DNA from: JAPLSN01 sp964482955
GTDB taxonomy: Bacteria > Spirochaetota > Spirochaetia > Treponematales > UBA12059
NCBI GenBank assembly: GCA_964482955.1
Contig: CAYZZW010000009.1
Span: 7,984-71,983, forward strand
Reading direction: 5' to 3'
Length of the DNA: 64,000 nt
A program made the position numbers and the translations under genes. Shown piece by piece: positions 8,623 through 16,542 of this stretch. The notes beneath the pieces were generated by a model, which was not told where the DNA came from, did not search any database, and saw only the letters and a program-made list of their open reading frames with translations. Every line of letters begins with the position of its first letter. Position 1 is the first letter of the stretch.

Positions 8623-9672
8623 CTACAGCAGTGCGACGCCTTCCGCCTCGAGGCGCTTCCGTTCCGAGGGCGGCCAGACGGCGGCCATGACCTCGCCGAT
8701 GTGCCGCTTCCCGAGCAGGAACATGCACAGCCTCGAGATGCCGATGCCTCCGCCCATGGTCTGCGGAAGACCGCCCTCGAGCAGCGACGCGTGGAACGGC
8801 AGCTTCGCGCGTTCCACGGCGCCGCGGAGCCCGAGCTGGCGTTCGAGCGTCCCGGGGTCCACGCGGATGCCCATCGACGAAAGCTCGAACGCCCTGCCGA
8901 GCCGTTCGTTCCAGACGAGGAGGTCGCCGTTGAGGCCGCGGCGCCGGTCGCCGTAACGGCCGCCCGTGGCGCTCGACCAGTCGTCGTAGTCGGGCGCCCG
9001 GCCGTCGTGGGGCTTCCCGTCGGACAGGGCGCCGCCGATGCCGACGAGGAACACCGTCCCGTGTTCGCGGCACGCGGCGTCCTCGCGTTCCTTCGGCGCG
9101 AGGACGGGCCAGCGGGCCGCGAGTTCGTCCGCGTGCAGGAAGGCGACCCGTTCCCGAAGGCGCGGGCGGGAGACGCGGACGCGCGATTCCAGGGCCCCGG
9201 CCGTCCGCAGGACGCAGTCCCAGATCGCCGTCGCCGCCCGTTCCAGCGTGCCGACGTTCCGGTCCGCCGGATCGATCACCGCCTCCCAATCCCACTGGTC
9301 CACGTGGATCGAATGGATGTCGTCCGGGATTTCGTCGGGGCGGAGGGCGTTCATTTCCGTCCAGATTCCCTCGCCGGGCTTGAAGCCGCCGCGGGCGAGC
9401 CGCGCGCGCTTCCATTTCGCGAGGGATTGGGGTATCTCCGCCCCGACGCCGGGCGCCGAGCCGAGGGAGAAGGAGACCGGGCGCTCGGTCCCGTTCAAGT
9501 CGTCGTTGAGGCCGGTGCCGGCCTCGAGCGCGAGCGGCGACGCCGCCCACGAAAGCCCGAGGGCGCGGGCGAGCTCCTCGGGGAAAGCCGTCCTGATGAA
9601 ACGCACCGCCGATTCCGCGTCTCGCGCGCGGCCGGCGATGTCCGTTGACATGGTGCGTGAAGGCGATTCCAT
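8623..9672 (-). CDS. asnA: Aspartate--ammonia ligase (AMP-forming asparagine synthetase A)
   Basis: Makes asparagine from aspartate, ammonia and ATP. The 349 residues from the ATG at 9672 compare with about 330 in E. coli AsnA. Family signatures are GTGLNDDLNGTERPVSF, SLAKWKRARL, HSIHVDQWDWE, VFLVGIGG, RAPDYDDWSS, GLNGDLLVWN, AFELSSMGIRVD, LPQTMGGGIGISRL and HIGEVMAAVWP, all as in AsnA and not in the glutamine-dependent AsnB. The start was chosen because GGGAG lies 6 nt upstream; an internal Met at 9651 is a second option. Upstream is a long leader with an Asn-rich leader peptide and an intrinsic terminator, which predicts derepression when charged Asn-tRNA is scarce. Confidence 0.96.
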   Translation of the reverse strand: MESPSRTMSTDIAGRARDAESAVRFIRTAFPEELARALGLSWAASPLALEAGTGLNDDLNGTERPVSFSLGSAPGVGAEIPQSLAKWKRARLARGGFKPGEGIWTEMNALRPDEIPDDIHSIHVDQWDWEAVIDPADRNVGTLERAATAIWDCVLRTAGALESRVRVSRPRLRERVAFLHADELAARWPVLAPKEREDAACREHGTVFLVGIGGALSDGKPHDGRAPDYDDWSSATGGRYGDRRRGLNGDLLVWNERLGRAFELSSMGIRVDPGTLERQLGLRGAVERAKLPFHASLLEGGLPQTMGGGIGISRLCMFLLGKRHIGEVMAAVWPPSERKRLEAEGVALL

Positions 9673-9775
9673 GGTGCGCTCCCGTTCGTCCCGAATCCCG
9701 GTGCGCTTCCGCGCGCGGCGGGGATCGGGTTTCGTCGTGTGTTCGACCGGGGCGCGCCTCTCCCGAAGGCGCCGT

Positions 9776-9820
9776 AAAATGCGAAACGCCGCGGGAGGTC
9801 TTGAACCTGCGCCCGCGGCG
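9776..9820 (-). terminator. Attenuator terminator of the asnA leader
   Basis: A 9-bp perfect stem (9787-9795 with 9812-9820, CGCCGCGGG/CCCGCGGCG) encloses a second AGGT/ACCT hairpin. On the minus strand it is followed by TTTCGCATTTT. It lies between the leader-peptide stop and asnA. The proximal arm (9809-9815) can instead pair perfectly over 7 bp with leader codons at 9861-9867, a candidate antiterminator. Confidence 0.75.
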
Positions 9821-9842
9821 TGGACTTCTGATCGAGCGCGGC

Positions 9843-9932
9843 CTAAGCCGCGCGTCGCCACGGGCGCCGTCGATTGCCGTTCGAGGAATTCGAATTGACG
9901 CGGTTGATCCGCCGGAATCGGAGCGTGCCCAT
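9843..9932 (-). CDS. Asn-rich leader peptide of the asnA attenuator
   Basis: A 29-codon ORF with five Asn codons inside eleven positions (INRVNSNSSNGN, residues 9-20), directly upstream of asnA, ending at a TAG that sits in the loop of a 7-bp hairpin (9836-9853). In classical amino-acid attenuation a ribosome stalls on codons for the regulated amino acid. Here the codons match the product of the downstream enzyme. The ATG lies about 4 nt after the predicted transcription start and has no Shine-Dalgarno. It is too short to score as a protein; the evidence is composition, placement and RNA structure. Confidence 0.8.
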   Translation of the reverse strand: MGTLRFRRINRVNSNSSNGNRRRPWRRAA

Positions 9933-9942
9933 GGTCGGTTCG

Positions 9943-9971
9943 AAGGTAGCGCGGCGCCCGGGGCGTGTCAA
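9943..9971 (-). promoter_or_regulatory. Sigma-70-type promoter of the asnA leader
   Basis: On the minus strand TTGACA (9966-9971) is separated by exactly 17 nt from TACCTT (9943-9948). Transcription would start near 9936, just before the leader-peptide ATG at 9932. Confidence 0.75.
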
Positions 9972-10005
9972 CCGCCCGGGGAGGACGGGCGGGGCGGTTC
10001 CGTTG

Positions 10006-10011
10006 TATGAT
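10006..10011 (+). promoter_or_regulatory. -10-like TATGAT eight nt before the regulator start
   Basis: TATGAT, 8 nt, ATG at 10020. It is preceded by GTTG exactly as at 5816-5819. It shares the intergenic space with the divergent asnA promoter. Confidence 0.45.
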
Positions 10012-10019
10012 CGGGAGCC

Positions 10020-10739
10020 ATGAACGCGCGCATCCTCATCGCCGACGACGAGCCGGCGCTCCGCGACACCCTCGAGATCGGCTTCGCGCGCGAAGGTTTC
10101 GAGACGGACACGCACGCGGACGGCGCCTCCGCGTGGGCGGCCATCGCTTCCGGCGTCCGCTACGACCTGGCGGTGCTCGACATCGGCATGCCGCGGCTCG
10201 AGGGCACCGCGATCCTCTCGCGGCTCCGCGCCGTCGGCAAGGCCCTGCCCGTCATCTTCCTCACGTCGCGCGACGAGGAGATCGACCGCGTGGCCGGACT
10301 CGAGCTGGGCGCCGACGATTACGTGACGAAGCCCTTTTCCATGCGGGAGCTCGTGGCGCGCGTGCGCGCGGTCCTCCGGCGCTACCAGGCGGCGCCCGCG
10401 TCCGGCGCGCGCGAGGGGGAGCGACTCGTGAAGGCGGGCTGCCTCGAGCTAGACCCGGAGCGCTTCACCGCCTCGTTCCGCGGCCGCCCCCTCAGGCTCA
10501 CGGTGACCGAATACCGCATGCTCGAGGCGCTCGCCTCGTCGCCGGGAGCCGCCCGCACCCGCGAACGGCTGGTGGCGGACGCGTGGCCCGAGGACGCCTC
10601 GTCCGGCGAGCGGGCGGTCGACAGCCACGTGAAGCGGCTCAGGCGGAAGCTCTCCGAAGCCGGCGCGGCCGAAGACCTGGTCGAGACCGTCTATGGGCTC
10701 GGTTATCGCTTCGACGCGTCGAAGGCCGGCACGCCGTGA
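10020..10739 (+). CDS. creB: OmpR-family response regulator, CreB-like
   Basis: A 239-residue DNA-binding response regulator. The receiver domain (1-120) has the acidic pair DDE at 9-11, the phosphoacceptor Asp in VLDIGMP near residue 55, and the conserved Lys in VTKPFSMRELV near 104. The C-terminal winged helix (about 135-235) has the usual LTVTEYRMLEAL, DSHVKRLRRKL and VYGLGYRF motifs. It overlaps the kinase gene by 4 nt (GTGA), which indicates translational coupling. The CreB assignment rests on the following kinase and especially on the CreD-like gene; ChvI/CpxR-type regulators would look similar on sequence alone. Confidence 0.85.
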   Translation: MNARILIADDEPALRDTLEIGFAREGFETDTHADGASAWAAIASGVRYDLAVLDIGMPRLEGTAILSRLRAVGKALPVIFLTSRDEEIDRVAGLELGADDYVTKPFSMRELVARVRAVLRRYQAAPASGAREGERLVKAGCLELDPERFTASFRGRPLRLTVTEYRMLEALASSPGAARTRERLVADAWPEDASSGERAVDSHVKRLRRKLSEAGAAEDLVETVYGLGYRFDASKAGTP

Positions 10740-12370
10740 AGCTCCGTCCCCTCGTCCGCGGGCCCATCGCCGCGCGGCTCTTCGTGTTCAACATCCTGCT
10801 CGTGTTCGTGCCGGCGGCCGCCTTCCTGTCGCTCGCGGCGTTCGAGTCGAGCCTCCTCCGCTCGCTCGAGCACGCGCTCGTCCAGCAGGGTCGTTTCATG
10901 GCCGCGTGGCTCGCGGAAGGGCCGCTCGCCGAGGAGCGCGCGAAGGCGGCGGTGGCGGCGCTCGGGCGCAACCTGACGGCGCGTGTGCGCATCGTCTCGG
11001 CGGACGGGCGGCTGCTCGCGGATTCGTCGGCCGAAGTAATCCCCGCGCCCGCCCCGGCGAAGGCCGACTGGCTCGGTTCCCTGGGCTCGCGCGCGGCGTC
11101 CGATGGTTCGGCCGCGTCCGACAAGCCCGCGAAGGCCGCCGAAGAGACGCTGCTCTACCGGATCTTTTCCCTCCCGGTGCGGATCATCCGCCATTTCGCC
11201 GGTCCGCCCGAGGCGCCCATCGAATCGGCCGACTACTACGCGAAGCGCGGGACCTACGACGGGCCGGAGCTGCTCGCCGCGTTCCGGGGCGAGTACGGCG
11301 CGACGACGCGCATCTCGTCGGGCGGGCAGGTGTCTGTGACGCTGTACGCGGCGCTCCCGATCTCGTCTGGCGGCGCGACCGAAGGCGCGGTGCTCGTGTC
11401 GCAGTCGACCTACCGCATCCTCCGCGAACTCTATTCCCTCCGGCTCGAGACGGCGAAGGTGTTCGCCGTGGGCGCGCTGGCCGCCGCCGTCGTGAGCTTC
11501 ATGCTCGCATGGACGATCTCCGCGCCGCTCGGCCGGCTCGGGAAGCTGGCCGCCGCCACCATCGGGCCGGACGGCCGGCTCGAAAACCGCTTCGCTCCCG
11601 CCGGGCGCGGCGACGAGATCGACGAGCTCGCGAAGGCCCTCGGCTCGCTCGTCGGGCGCCTCGGGGAGCGCGTGAGCTGGGCGGAGCGCTTTTCCGCCGA
11701 CGCGGCGCACGAACTGCGGAATCCCATCGCCGCGGTCCGCGCGGCGGCCGAACTCCTCCCGGGGGCGGAGGGCGAGGCGCGCGCGCGGCTCGAAGCGGCG
11801 GTGAGCGAGGGGGCGGCGCGCATGGAGCGCGTCGTGGCGGGACTCCGGAACCTCGCGCTCGCGGAGTCGGCGACGGAGGGCGGACGCGCCGACGCCGTCG
11901 CGATTTCGCGCAACGTGGCCGAGCGCTTCGGCCCGGACGCGGCGCGGCGGGGCGTCGCGATCGAGGTCGACGCCGACGGGACGGGCGCGTCGGCGGTATC
12001 GGTCGATCCGGACCGCCTGGCCCTCGCGCTCGGGAACCTCGTCGACAACGCCGTCTCCTTCGCCTCGACGCGCGTCCTCGTCGAGGTCCGCGCCTCCGCG
12101 CGCCGCGTGACGGTGTCGGTCCACGACGACGGGCCGGGCCTCCCGCCCGAGCACGCGTCGCGCGCGTTCGACCGCTTCTTCAGCTGGCGGCCGGACGCTG
12201 AGGGGACTCACTCGGGACTCGGGCTCTCGATCGTCAAGGCGGTGGCGGAACGGGCGGGCGGGTCGGTCCGCGCGGGCGAAAGCCCCCTGGGCGGCGCCGC
12301 GTTCGAACTCGTCCTGCCCGAAGCGCCGCCCCGCCGCGGCGTCGACCTCCCAGCCGCGCGACGCGAGTAG
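10736..12370 (+). CDS. creC: Membrane sensor histidine kinase, CreC-like
   Basis: A 544-residue kinase that starts at the GTG at 10736, overlapping the regulator stop. Membrane helices lie at about 12-38 and 240-263 and flank an extracytoplasmic region of about 200 residues that contains an Ala/Lys/Ser-rich low-complexity insert (about 95-140). HAMP follows, then the H box FSADAAHELRNPIAAV, the N box LALGNLVDNAVSFA and the G boxes DDGPGLP and HSGLGLSIVKAV. All catalytic elements are present. Organisation matches creBC, where the kinase lies between the regulator and creD; the signal is unknown. Confidence 0.85.
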   Translation: MKLRPLVRGPIAARLFVFNILLVFVPAAAFLSLAAFESSLLRSLEHALVQQGRFMAAWLAEGPLAEERAKAAVAALGRNLTARVRIVSADGRLLADSSAEVIPAPAPAKADWLGSLGSRAASDGSAASDKPAKAAEETLLYRIFSLPVRIIRHFAGPPEAPIESADYYAKRGTYDGPELLAAFRGEYGATTRISSGGQVSVTLYAALPISSGGATEGAVLVSQSTYRILRELYSLRLETAKVFAVGALAAAVVSFMLAWTISAPLGRLGKLAAATIGPDGRLENRFAPAGRGDEIDELAKALGSLVGRLGERVSWAERFSADAAHELRNPIAAVRAAAELLPGAEGEARARLEAAVSEGAARMERVVAGLRNLALAESATEGGRADAVAISRNVAERFGPDAARRGVAIEVDADGTGASAVSVDPDRLALALGNLVDNAVSFASTRVLVEVRASARRVTVSVHDDGPGLPPEHASRAFDRFFSWRPDAEGTHSGLGLSIVKAVAERAGGSVRAGESPLGGAAFELVLPEAPPRRGVDLPAARRE

Positions 12371-12386
12371 CCCGACCGCCTTCATC

Positions 12387-12404
12387 GCCACGAAAAAGCC
12401 ACGA
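12387..12404 (+). promoter_or_regulatory. Tandem 7-bp direct repeat upstream of creD, possible CreB site
   Basis: GCCACGA occurs twice with an 11-bp period (12387-12393 and 12398-12404), one helical turn apart. The E. coli cre tag is also a direct repeat with 11-bp spacing (TTCAC-N6-TTCAC), so the geometry fits a tandem-bound OmpR-type regulator although the half-site differs. Confidence 0.4.
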
Positions 12405-12477
12405 TTTCGACACGGGAATGCCCGTATGGGGCGCCATGATGGATACCGGACGGAAAAGATCCGTCCATGGAGGAATC

Positions 12478-13851
12478 ATGTCGCTCATACAGTTGAACGG
12501 AAAACCGGCGCTGCCGGCGGCGAACGCGGGACTCAAGGCGCTCCTCATCGCCATCCTGGCCATGGCGATGCTCGTGCCGATCGCGATGGTGGACGGCGTC
12601 GCGTCCGAGCGGCGGCACCGCGCCGCCGAGGTCCGCGACGAGCTCGTGGAGCTGGCCGGCGGGCAGGCGAGCGTCGCGGGTCCCGTCCTGCGGCTCCCGG
12701 TCTCGATCGCCAGGCGCGACGACAAGGGCGCCGTGTCGTGGTACCGCGAGACGGTCGTGATCATGCCTGAGACCGTGACGGTCGACGGCTCGACGGACAC
12801 GTCCCTGCGTTCGCGGGGCATCTACGCGGTGCCGGTCTACTCGGGCTCGATCGCGCTCCGCGCCCTGTTCCGCTTCGACAAGGCGGCGATCCTGGCCTTG
12901 CTCGACGAGGACGAACGCGACGTCCGGATGGATCCGGCGAACGCCGCGCTGTCCGTGGAACTGCGCGACCTGCGCTGCCTGCGCGACACGCCGACCGTCA
13001 CCGTGACGGGCGCGGCCGCGGGTTCCGAGCCCTTGCGCATGAAGAGCGGAGAGGCCGCGCTCGGCGTGTACGGGCGGGCGGTGTCGACGCCGCTCCCGCT
13101 CGTCGCGGGCGGCACCGAGGTCCTGATCGACCTGCCCCTCGGCGGCGGCGGTTCGCTTTCCTTCGTGCCGCTCGGCGGGACGACGAAGGTCTCGCTCGAA
13201 TCCGATTGGGCGAGTCCGTCGTTTTCCGGCTACGTTTTGCCCGCGGAGCGCGAGGTCCGGGCGGACGGCTTCACGGCGTCGTGGTACCTGCCGGAGAGCC
13301 TCCGCGCCGTACCGGGGATGGCGTACGGTTCGGGAATCAAGGCCGCGGCGGACGCCGCGGAGGACACCGCCTTCGGCGTCGAACTGTACACGCCGGTGGA
13401 CGTCTACCAGAAGACGACGCGCGCGCTCAAGTACTCGCTCCTCTTCGTGGTGGTGCCGTTCGCCGCGCTCTTCCTGTTCGAGATCTTCCTCAAGACGAAG
13501 ATCCATCCGATCCAGTACGTCCTCGTCGGGTTCGCGAACGCGGTGTTCTACCTCGTGGTGCTGTCCGTGTCCGAGCACGCGCCCTTCGCGGCCGCCTACT
13601 GGGGCGCCGCGACGGTGACCGCGCTGCTCGTGAGCTGGTACGGCGGCGCCGCCGTGAAGAGCGCGAAACGCGGTTTCATCCTGCTGCCGGTGCTCGGGGC
13701 CGCCTACGCGTACCTGTACGCCGCGCTCGAGTCGGAGGATTACGCGCTCGTCATCGGGTCGGTCGGCCTCATGGCGATCCTGGCCGCGGTGATGCTGGCC
13801 ACCCGCAAGGTCGACTGGTACCGCGCCGGCCAGAAGCCCGCCGCCGAATGA
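12478..13851 (+). CDS. creD: CreD-like inner membrane protein
   Basis: A 457-residue protein starting at the ATG at 12478 after a GGAGG Shine-Dalgarno. It has an N-terminal membrane helix (LKALLIAILAMAMLVPIAM, about 20-40), a large extracytoplasmic beta-rich domain (about 45-310) and five to six C-terminal membrane helices. These begin at TTRALKYSLLFVVVPFAALFLFE and include the family hallmark KIHPIQYVLVGFANAVFYLVVLSVSEH. This is the CreD (Pfam CreD/Cet) fold; the biochemical role of CreD is still unclear, with links to envelope stress. In other bacteria creD is the main target of CreBC. It is followed directly by a repeat element. Confidence 0.9.
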   Translation: MSLIQLNGKPALPAANAGLKALLIAILAMAMLVPIAMVDGVASERRHRAAEVRDELVELAGGQASVAGPVLRLPVSIARRDDKGAVSWYRETVVIMPETVTVDGSTDTSLRSRGIYAVPVYSGSIALRALFRFDKAAILALLDEDERDVRMDPANAALSVELRDLRCLRDTPTVTVTGAAAGSEPLRMKSGEAALGVYGRAVSTPLPLVAGGTEVLIDLPLGGGGSLSFVPLGGTTKVSLESDWASPSFSGYVLPAEREVRADGFTASWYLPESLRAVPGMAYGSGIKAAADAAEDTAFGVELYTPVDVYQKTTRALKYSLLFVVVPFAALFLFEIFLKTKIHPIQYVLVGFANAVFYLVVLSVSEHAPFAAAYWGAATVTALLVSWYGGAAVKSAKRGFILLPVLGAAYAYLYAALESEDYALVIGSVGLMAILAAVMLATRKVDWYRAGQKPAAE

Positions 13852-13854
13852 AGA

Positions 13855-14141
13855 TTTACCACGAAGAACACGAAGGAAAGAGTACACGAAGGGCACGAAG
13901 AATACGAAGGAAGAGAAGATGGTTTGGGGAGATTTGAGCGAAGGTCCGGATAACCGGAGGGAAGGGTAAGAAGGCTAACCACAATGAGCGCGAAAGAAGA
14001 GGGACTGAGAATGTCAATTATTCCTTTCGTGCCTTAACGCTCGAGTACTCGCTAAGCTTCGCTCGAGGTTGGTTCCCAACCCTTTTTCCCTTTCTTCCTT
14101 CGTGTCCTTCGTGGTAACACCTTCGTGTTCTTCGTGGTAAA
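13855..14141. mobile_element. 287-bp MITE-like element with 22-bp perfect terminal inverted repeats
   Basis: The 22 bases at 13855-13876 are the exact reverse complement of 14120-14141 (core ACCACGAAGAACACGAAGG). Inside are further CACGAAGG-type units and, in reverse orientation at about 14038-14066, the module GCGAAGCTTAGCGAGTACTCGAGCG shared with other repeats in the window. There is no transposase and no convincing ORF. It occupies the whole gap between creD and ridA, and no clear target duplication was seen. Confidence 0.65.
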
Positions 14142-14146
14142 GAACC

Positions 14147-14527
14147 TCAACGCTTTTTCGCGATGAGTTCGATCTCGACGCGGGCGCCGAGGGGGAGGGC
14201 GGCGACGCCGATCGTCGTGCGCGCGGGGTAGGGCGTGCCGAAGCGCCGGGCGTACGCCTCGTTCATCGCGGCGAAGTCCGCCATGTCGACGAGGTACACG
14301 TTCGTCTTCACCACGTCGTCGGGGCCGAGTCCGGCGGCGGAGAGGACCGCGAAGAGGTTCGACAGGCATCGGTCGGTCTGGACGCCGACGCCGCCCTCCG
14401 CGAGCTTCCCGGTGGCCGGATCGAGCGGCGTCTGTCCGGAGCAGTAGACGAGTTCGCCCGCGTCGACCGCGTGCGAGTAGGGTCCGACGGCCACGGCGCC
14501 GGGCGCGGAATAGGCTGTTCGCTGCAT
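14147..14527 (-). CDS. ridA: RidA/YjgF-family 2-iminobutanoate/2-iminopropanoate deaminase
   Basis: A 126-residue small enzyme that hydrolyses reactive enamine/imine intermediates of PLP enzymes. The family hallmarks are AVGPYSHAV, YCSGQTPLDPATGKL, TNVYLVDMADFAAMN and the C-terminal PARTTIGVAALPLGARVEIELIA, including the conserved Arg and Glu of the active site. The start ATG at 14527 follows AAAGGA. It lies 46 nt downstream of the response-regulator gene on the same strand and may be cotranscribed with it. Confidence 0.95.
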   Translation of the reverse strand: MQRTAYSAPGAVAVGPYSHAVDAGELVYCSGQTPLDPATGKLAEGGVGVQTDRCLSNLFAVLSAAGLGPDDVVKTNVYLVDMADFAAMNEAYARRFGTPYPARTTIGVAALPLGARVEIELIAKKR

Positions 14528-14572
14528 GTTCGTTCCTTTCGATGATCCGCCGCGTCGCGCGCGCGATCGTTT

Positions 14573-14977
14573 TCAGGGTTCCTGGCTGAGCTTGATGCAC
14601 TGGTCCACGAGCGACCAGAGATCCTCGCGGTTCCACGGCTTCTGGAGGCACGCGTAGACGCCGAGCTCCTTCTTGGCCCGCTCGATGGATTCCGGATCCG
14701 CCTGGCCGGTGATGAGGATGGCGGGTATCTTCGGGTGGCGCCGGTGGACGCCCTCGAGGAACTCGTCGCCCTTGATGCCGGGCATGAGCCAGTCGGAGAT
14801 GATGAGGATGATGGGCGTGTCCTTCTCGCAGAGTTCCTCGATGATCTCGTTGGCTTCCGCCGCGCCGAGGGCCGTCTCGTAGGAGAAGCCGGGGCCGAAG
14901 CGGTTCTGGAGCTCGCGCTTGATGGACAGGAGGATGATGGCTTCGTCGTCGACGATGAGGATGGCCGGTTTGCTCAT
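14573..14977 (-). CDS. Single-domain response regulator (receiver only)
   Basis: A 134-residue CheY-like receiver: acidic pair VDDEA at about 9-12, phosphoacceptor Asp in LIISDWLMPGIKGDEF near residue 61, conserved Thr in ILITGQAD, and Lys in LQKPWNRED. It has no output domain. Its ATG overlaps the stop codon of the upstream kinase by 4 nt, so the pair is translationally coupled. The EDLWSLVDQCIKL ending is common in receivers paired with cytosolic relay partners. The output is unknown, and no diguanylate cyclase or phosphatase is adjacent. Confidence 0.92.
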   Translation of the reverse strand: MSKPAILIVDDEAIILLSIKRELQNRFGPGFSYETALGAAEANEIIEELCEKDTPIILIISDWLMPGIKGDEFLEGVHRRHPKIPAILITGQADPESIERAKKELGVYACLQKPWNREDLWSLVDQCIKLSQEP

Positions 14978-16458
14978 GATTCTTCCTTTCGGACGCGGCT
15001 CTTCGGAAGCCTGACCGTGAAGGTCGCGCCGCCCGGACCGCTTTCGAATCCTATCGTGCCGCCGCTCTCCTCGACAATACGTTTGGATATGTTCAATCCG
15101 AGGCCGGTGCCTTCCCCGCTCGGCCGGGTGGTGAAGAAGGGGCTGAAGATGCGCGGCCTGATTTCGTCCGGGATGCCCGGACCCGTGTCGGCGACGGACA
15201 CGGCCACGAAGTCGCCGTCGTCGCGCACGAATATGGTCAATTCGCCCTTGTACTGCATGGATCTGAGCGCGTTGTCGACGAGGTTCATCCACACCTGGTT
15301 CATCTTGTCGCGCGGACAGACGACGGACGGTACCCGTTCGTATCGCCTGGAAATCTCCGTGCCGTGCTTGGTGGCGCTCTGGTACAGCACGAGGATGGTT
15401 TCGATTTCCGCGACGACGTCGACTTCGCGGGCGCTCTCGCCTTCTTCCTGCCTGGTGTAGAGCTTGAGCGACTTGATGACTTTCGCGGCCTTGTCGGACG
15501 CCAGGGCGATGATGCGGAGCGAGCGTTCCATGGAGGCGAGGTTCCACGCCGCTTCCAGCAGGGCTATGCCGCGCGCGCCTTCGACCGACGCGACGAGCGG
15601 ATCGGCGGGGTCTCGGACGCCGAGCTCCGTGAGCTTGTCGGCCGCGTCATAGGCGTCCGGGACGCCGGCGGCCTCGAGGGCGGTCGACAGCTCGCGCCGC
15701 ACGCGCCGCTCCTCCCGCGTGTCGAGTCCGGGGCGTTCGGCCAACGCCCGTTCGGACAGGAGCCGGAACGCGGCGAACTCCGCTTCGCCGAGATTCCGGT
15801 AGAGTTCCATCGTGTCGAGGAGACGCCGCGTGATCGAATCGCCGAGGTCTCCGGCGGCGGAGATGACCGCGCCGATGGGCGTGTTGAGCTCGTGCGCGAT
15901 GCCGGCCACGAGCTGGCCGAGCGACGCGAGCTTTTCCGCGGAGACGAGGTAGTCCTGCGTCGCCTTGAGCTCGTCGATGGCGGACGAGAGCTCCTCGTTG
16001 GTGCGCCGGAGGTGGCTGTTCGACTTTTCGAGATCGTCGGTGCGCTCGGCCACGAGGCTTTCGAGGCTTTTCGTGAGCTCGGCGAGCCGTTCCGCCATGT
16101 CGCGGAATTCCGCCGTGAGTCCGTCGATTTCGTCGCCCGTGGAAGGACGGCCGCGCGGGCGCATGCGGTCGAGCACTTCTCCTACGATCTCGAAGCGGCC
16201 TTCGCCGACGCTCTTCGCCAGGTCGGACAGGCGCTTCACCGGCTTGGAGATCCGGTTCGCGGAGCGGGCGAGGACGACGGGAGCGGCGACCGCGAAGACG
16301 AGCGCCACGACGAGCGTGGCGACCGCCGGGGCGACCGCCGCCGAAGCGGCTCCGGAAGCCGAGCGGGCGATGATGAACGCGTTCAAACCCGCCGTCGCCG
16401 CCAGCGGCAGGACCGCGAGCGCGACACCGAGCGAAAGTAGGCGTGTCCTGACGTTCAT
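14974..16458 (-). CDS. Membrane histidine kinase with HAMP and minimal periplasmic loop
   Basis: 494 residues. Two membrane helices (about 7-30 and 40-65) are separated by only about ten residues, so there is no extracytoplasmic sensor domain. HAMP follows (ISKPVKRLSDLAKSVGEGRF...), then a coiled coil (about 115-165) and the H box KLASLGQLVAGIAHELNTPIG near 178-196. An unusual insert of about 150 residues follows (RLLDTMELYRNLGEAEFAAF to the region before SLRIIALASDKAAKVIKSL). The N box MNQVWMNLVDNALRSM and G boxes ADTGPGIP and GEGTGLGLNISKRIV are intact. The insert splits the dimerisation helices and may carry the sensory function. A TATACT hexamer and GGGGGA precede the start. Confidence 0.9.
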   Translation of the reverse strand: MNVRTRLLSLGVALAVLPLAATAGLNAFIIARSASGAASAAVAPAVATLVVALVFAVAAPVVLARSANRISKPVKRLSDLAKSVGEGRFEIVGEVLDRMRPRGRPSTGDEIDGLTAEFRDMAERLAELTKSLESLVAERTDDLEKSNSHLRRTNEELSSAIDELKATQDYLVSAEKLASLGQLVAGIAHELNTPIGAVISAAGDLGDSITRRLLDTMELYRNLGEAEFAAFRLLSERALAERPGLDTREERRVRRELSTALEAAGVPDAYDAADKLTELGVRDPADPLVASVEGARGIALLEAAWNLASMERSLRIIALASDKAAKVIKSLKLYTRQEEGESAREVDVVAEIETILVLYQSATKHGTEISRRYERVPSVVCPRDKMNQVWMNLVDNALRSMQYKGELTIFVRDDGDFVAVSVADTGPGIPDEIRPRIFSPFFTTRPSGEGTGLGLNISKRIVEESGGTIGFESGPGGATFTVRLPKSRVRKEES

Positions 16459-16542
16459 GCGTCCCCCGTCGCGAAGGCCCCGGGTCGAGCCATGACGGCG
16501 AGCTCCGGGCTTCCTTCAGTATAGGGGGCGGCCCGGGCGGAT

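Noticed and set aside
13855..14141. CRISPR array
   Set aside because: The CACGAAG units are irregular in spacing and form inverted terminal repeats, not regularly spaced direct repeats with spacers; no cas gene is present.
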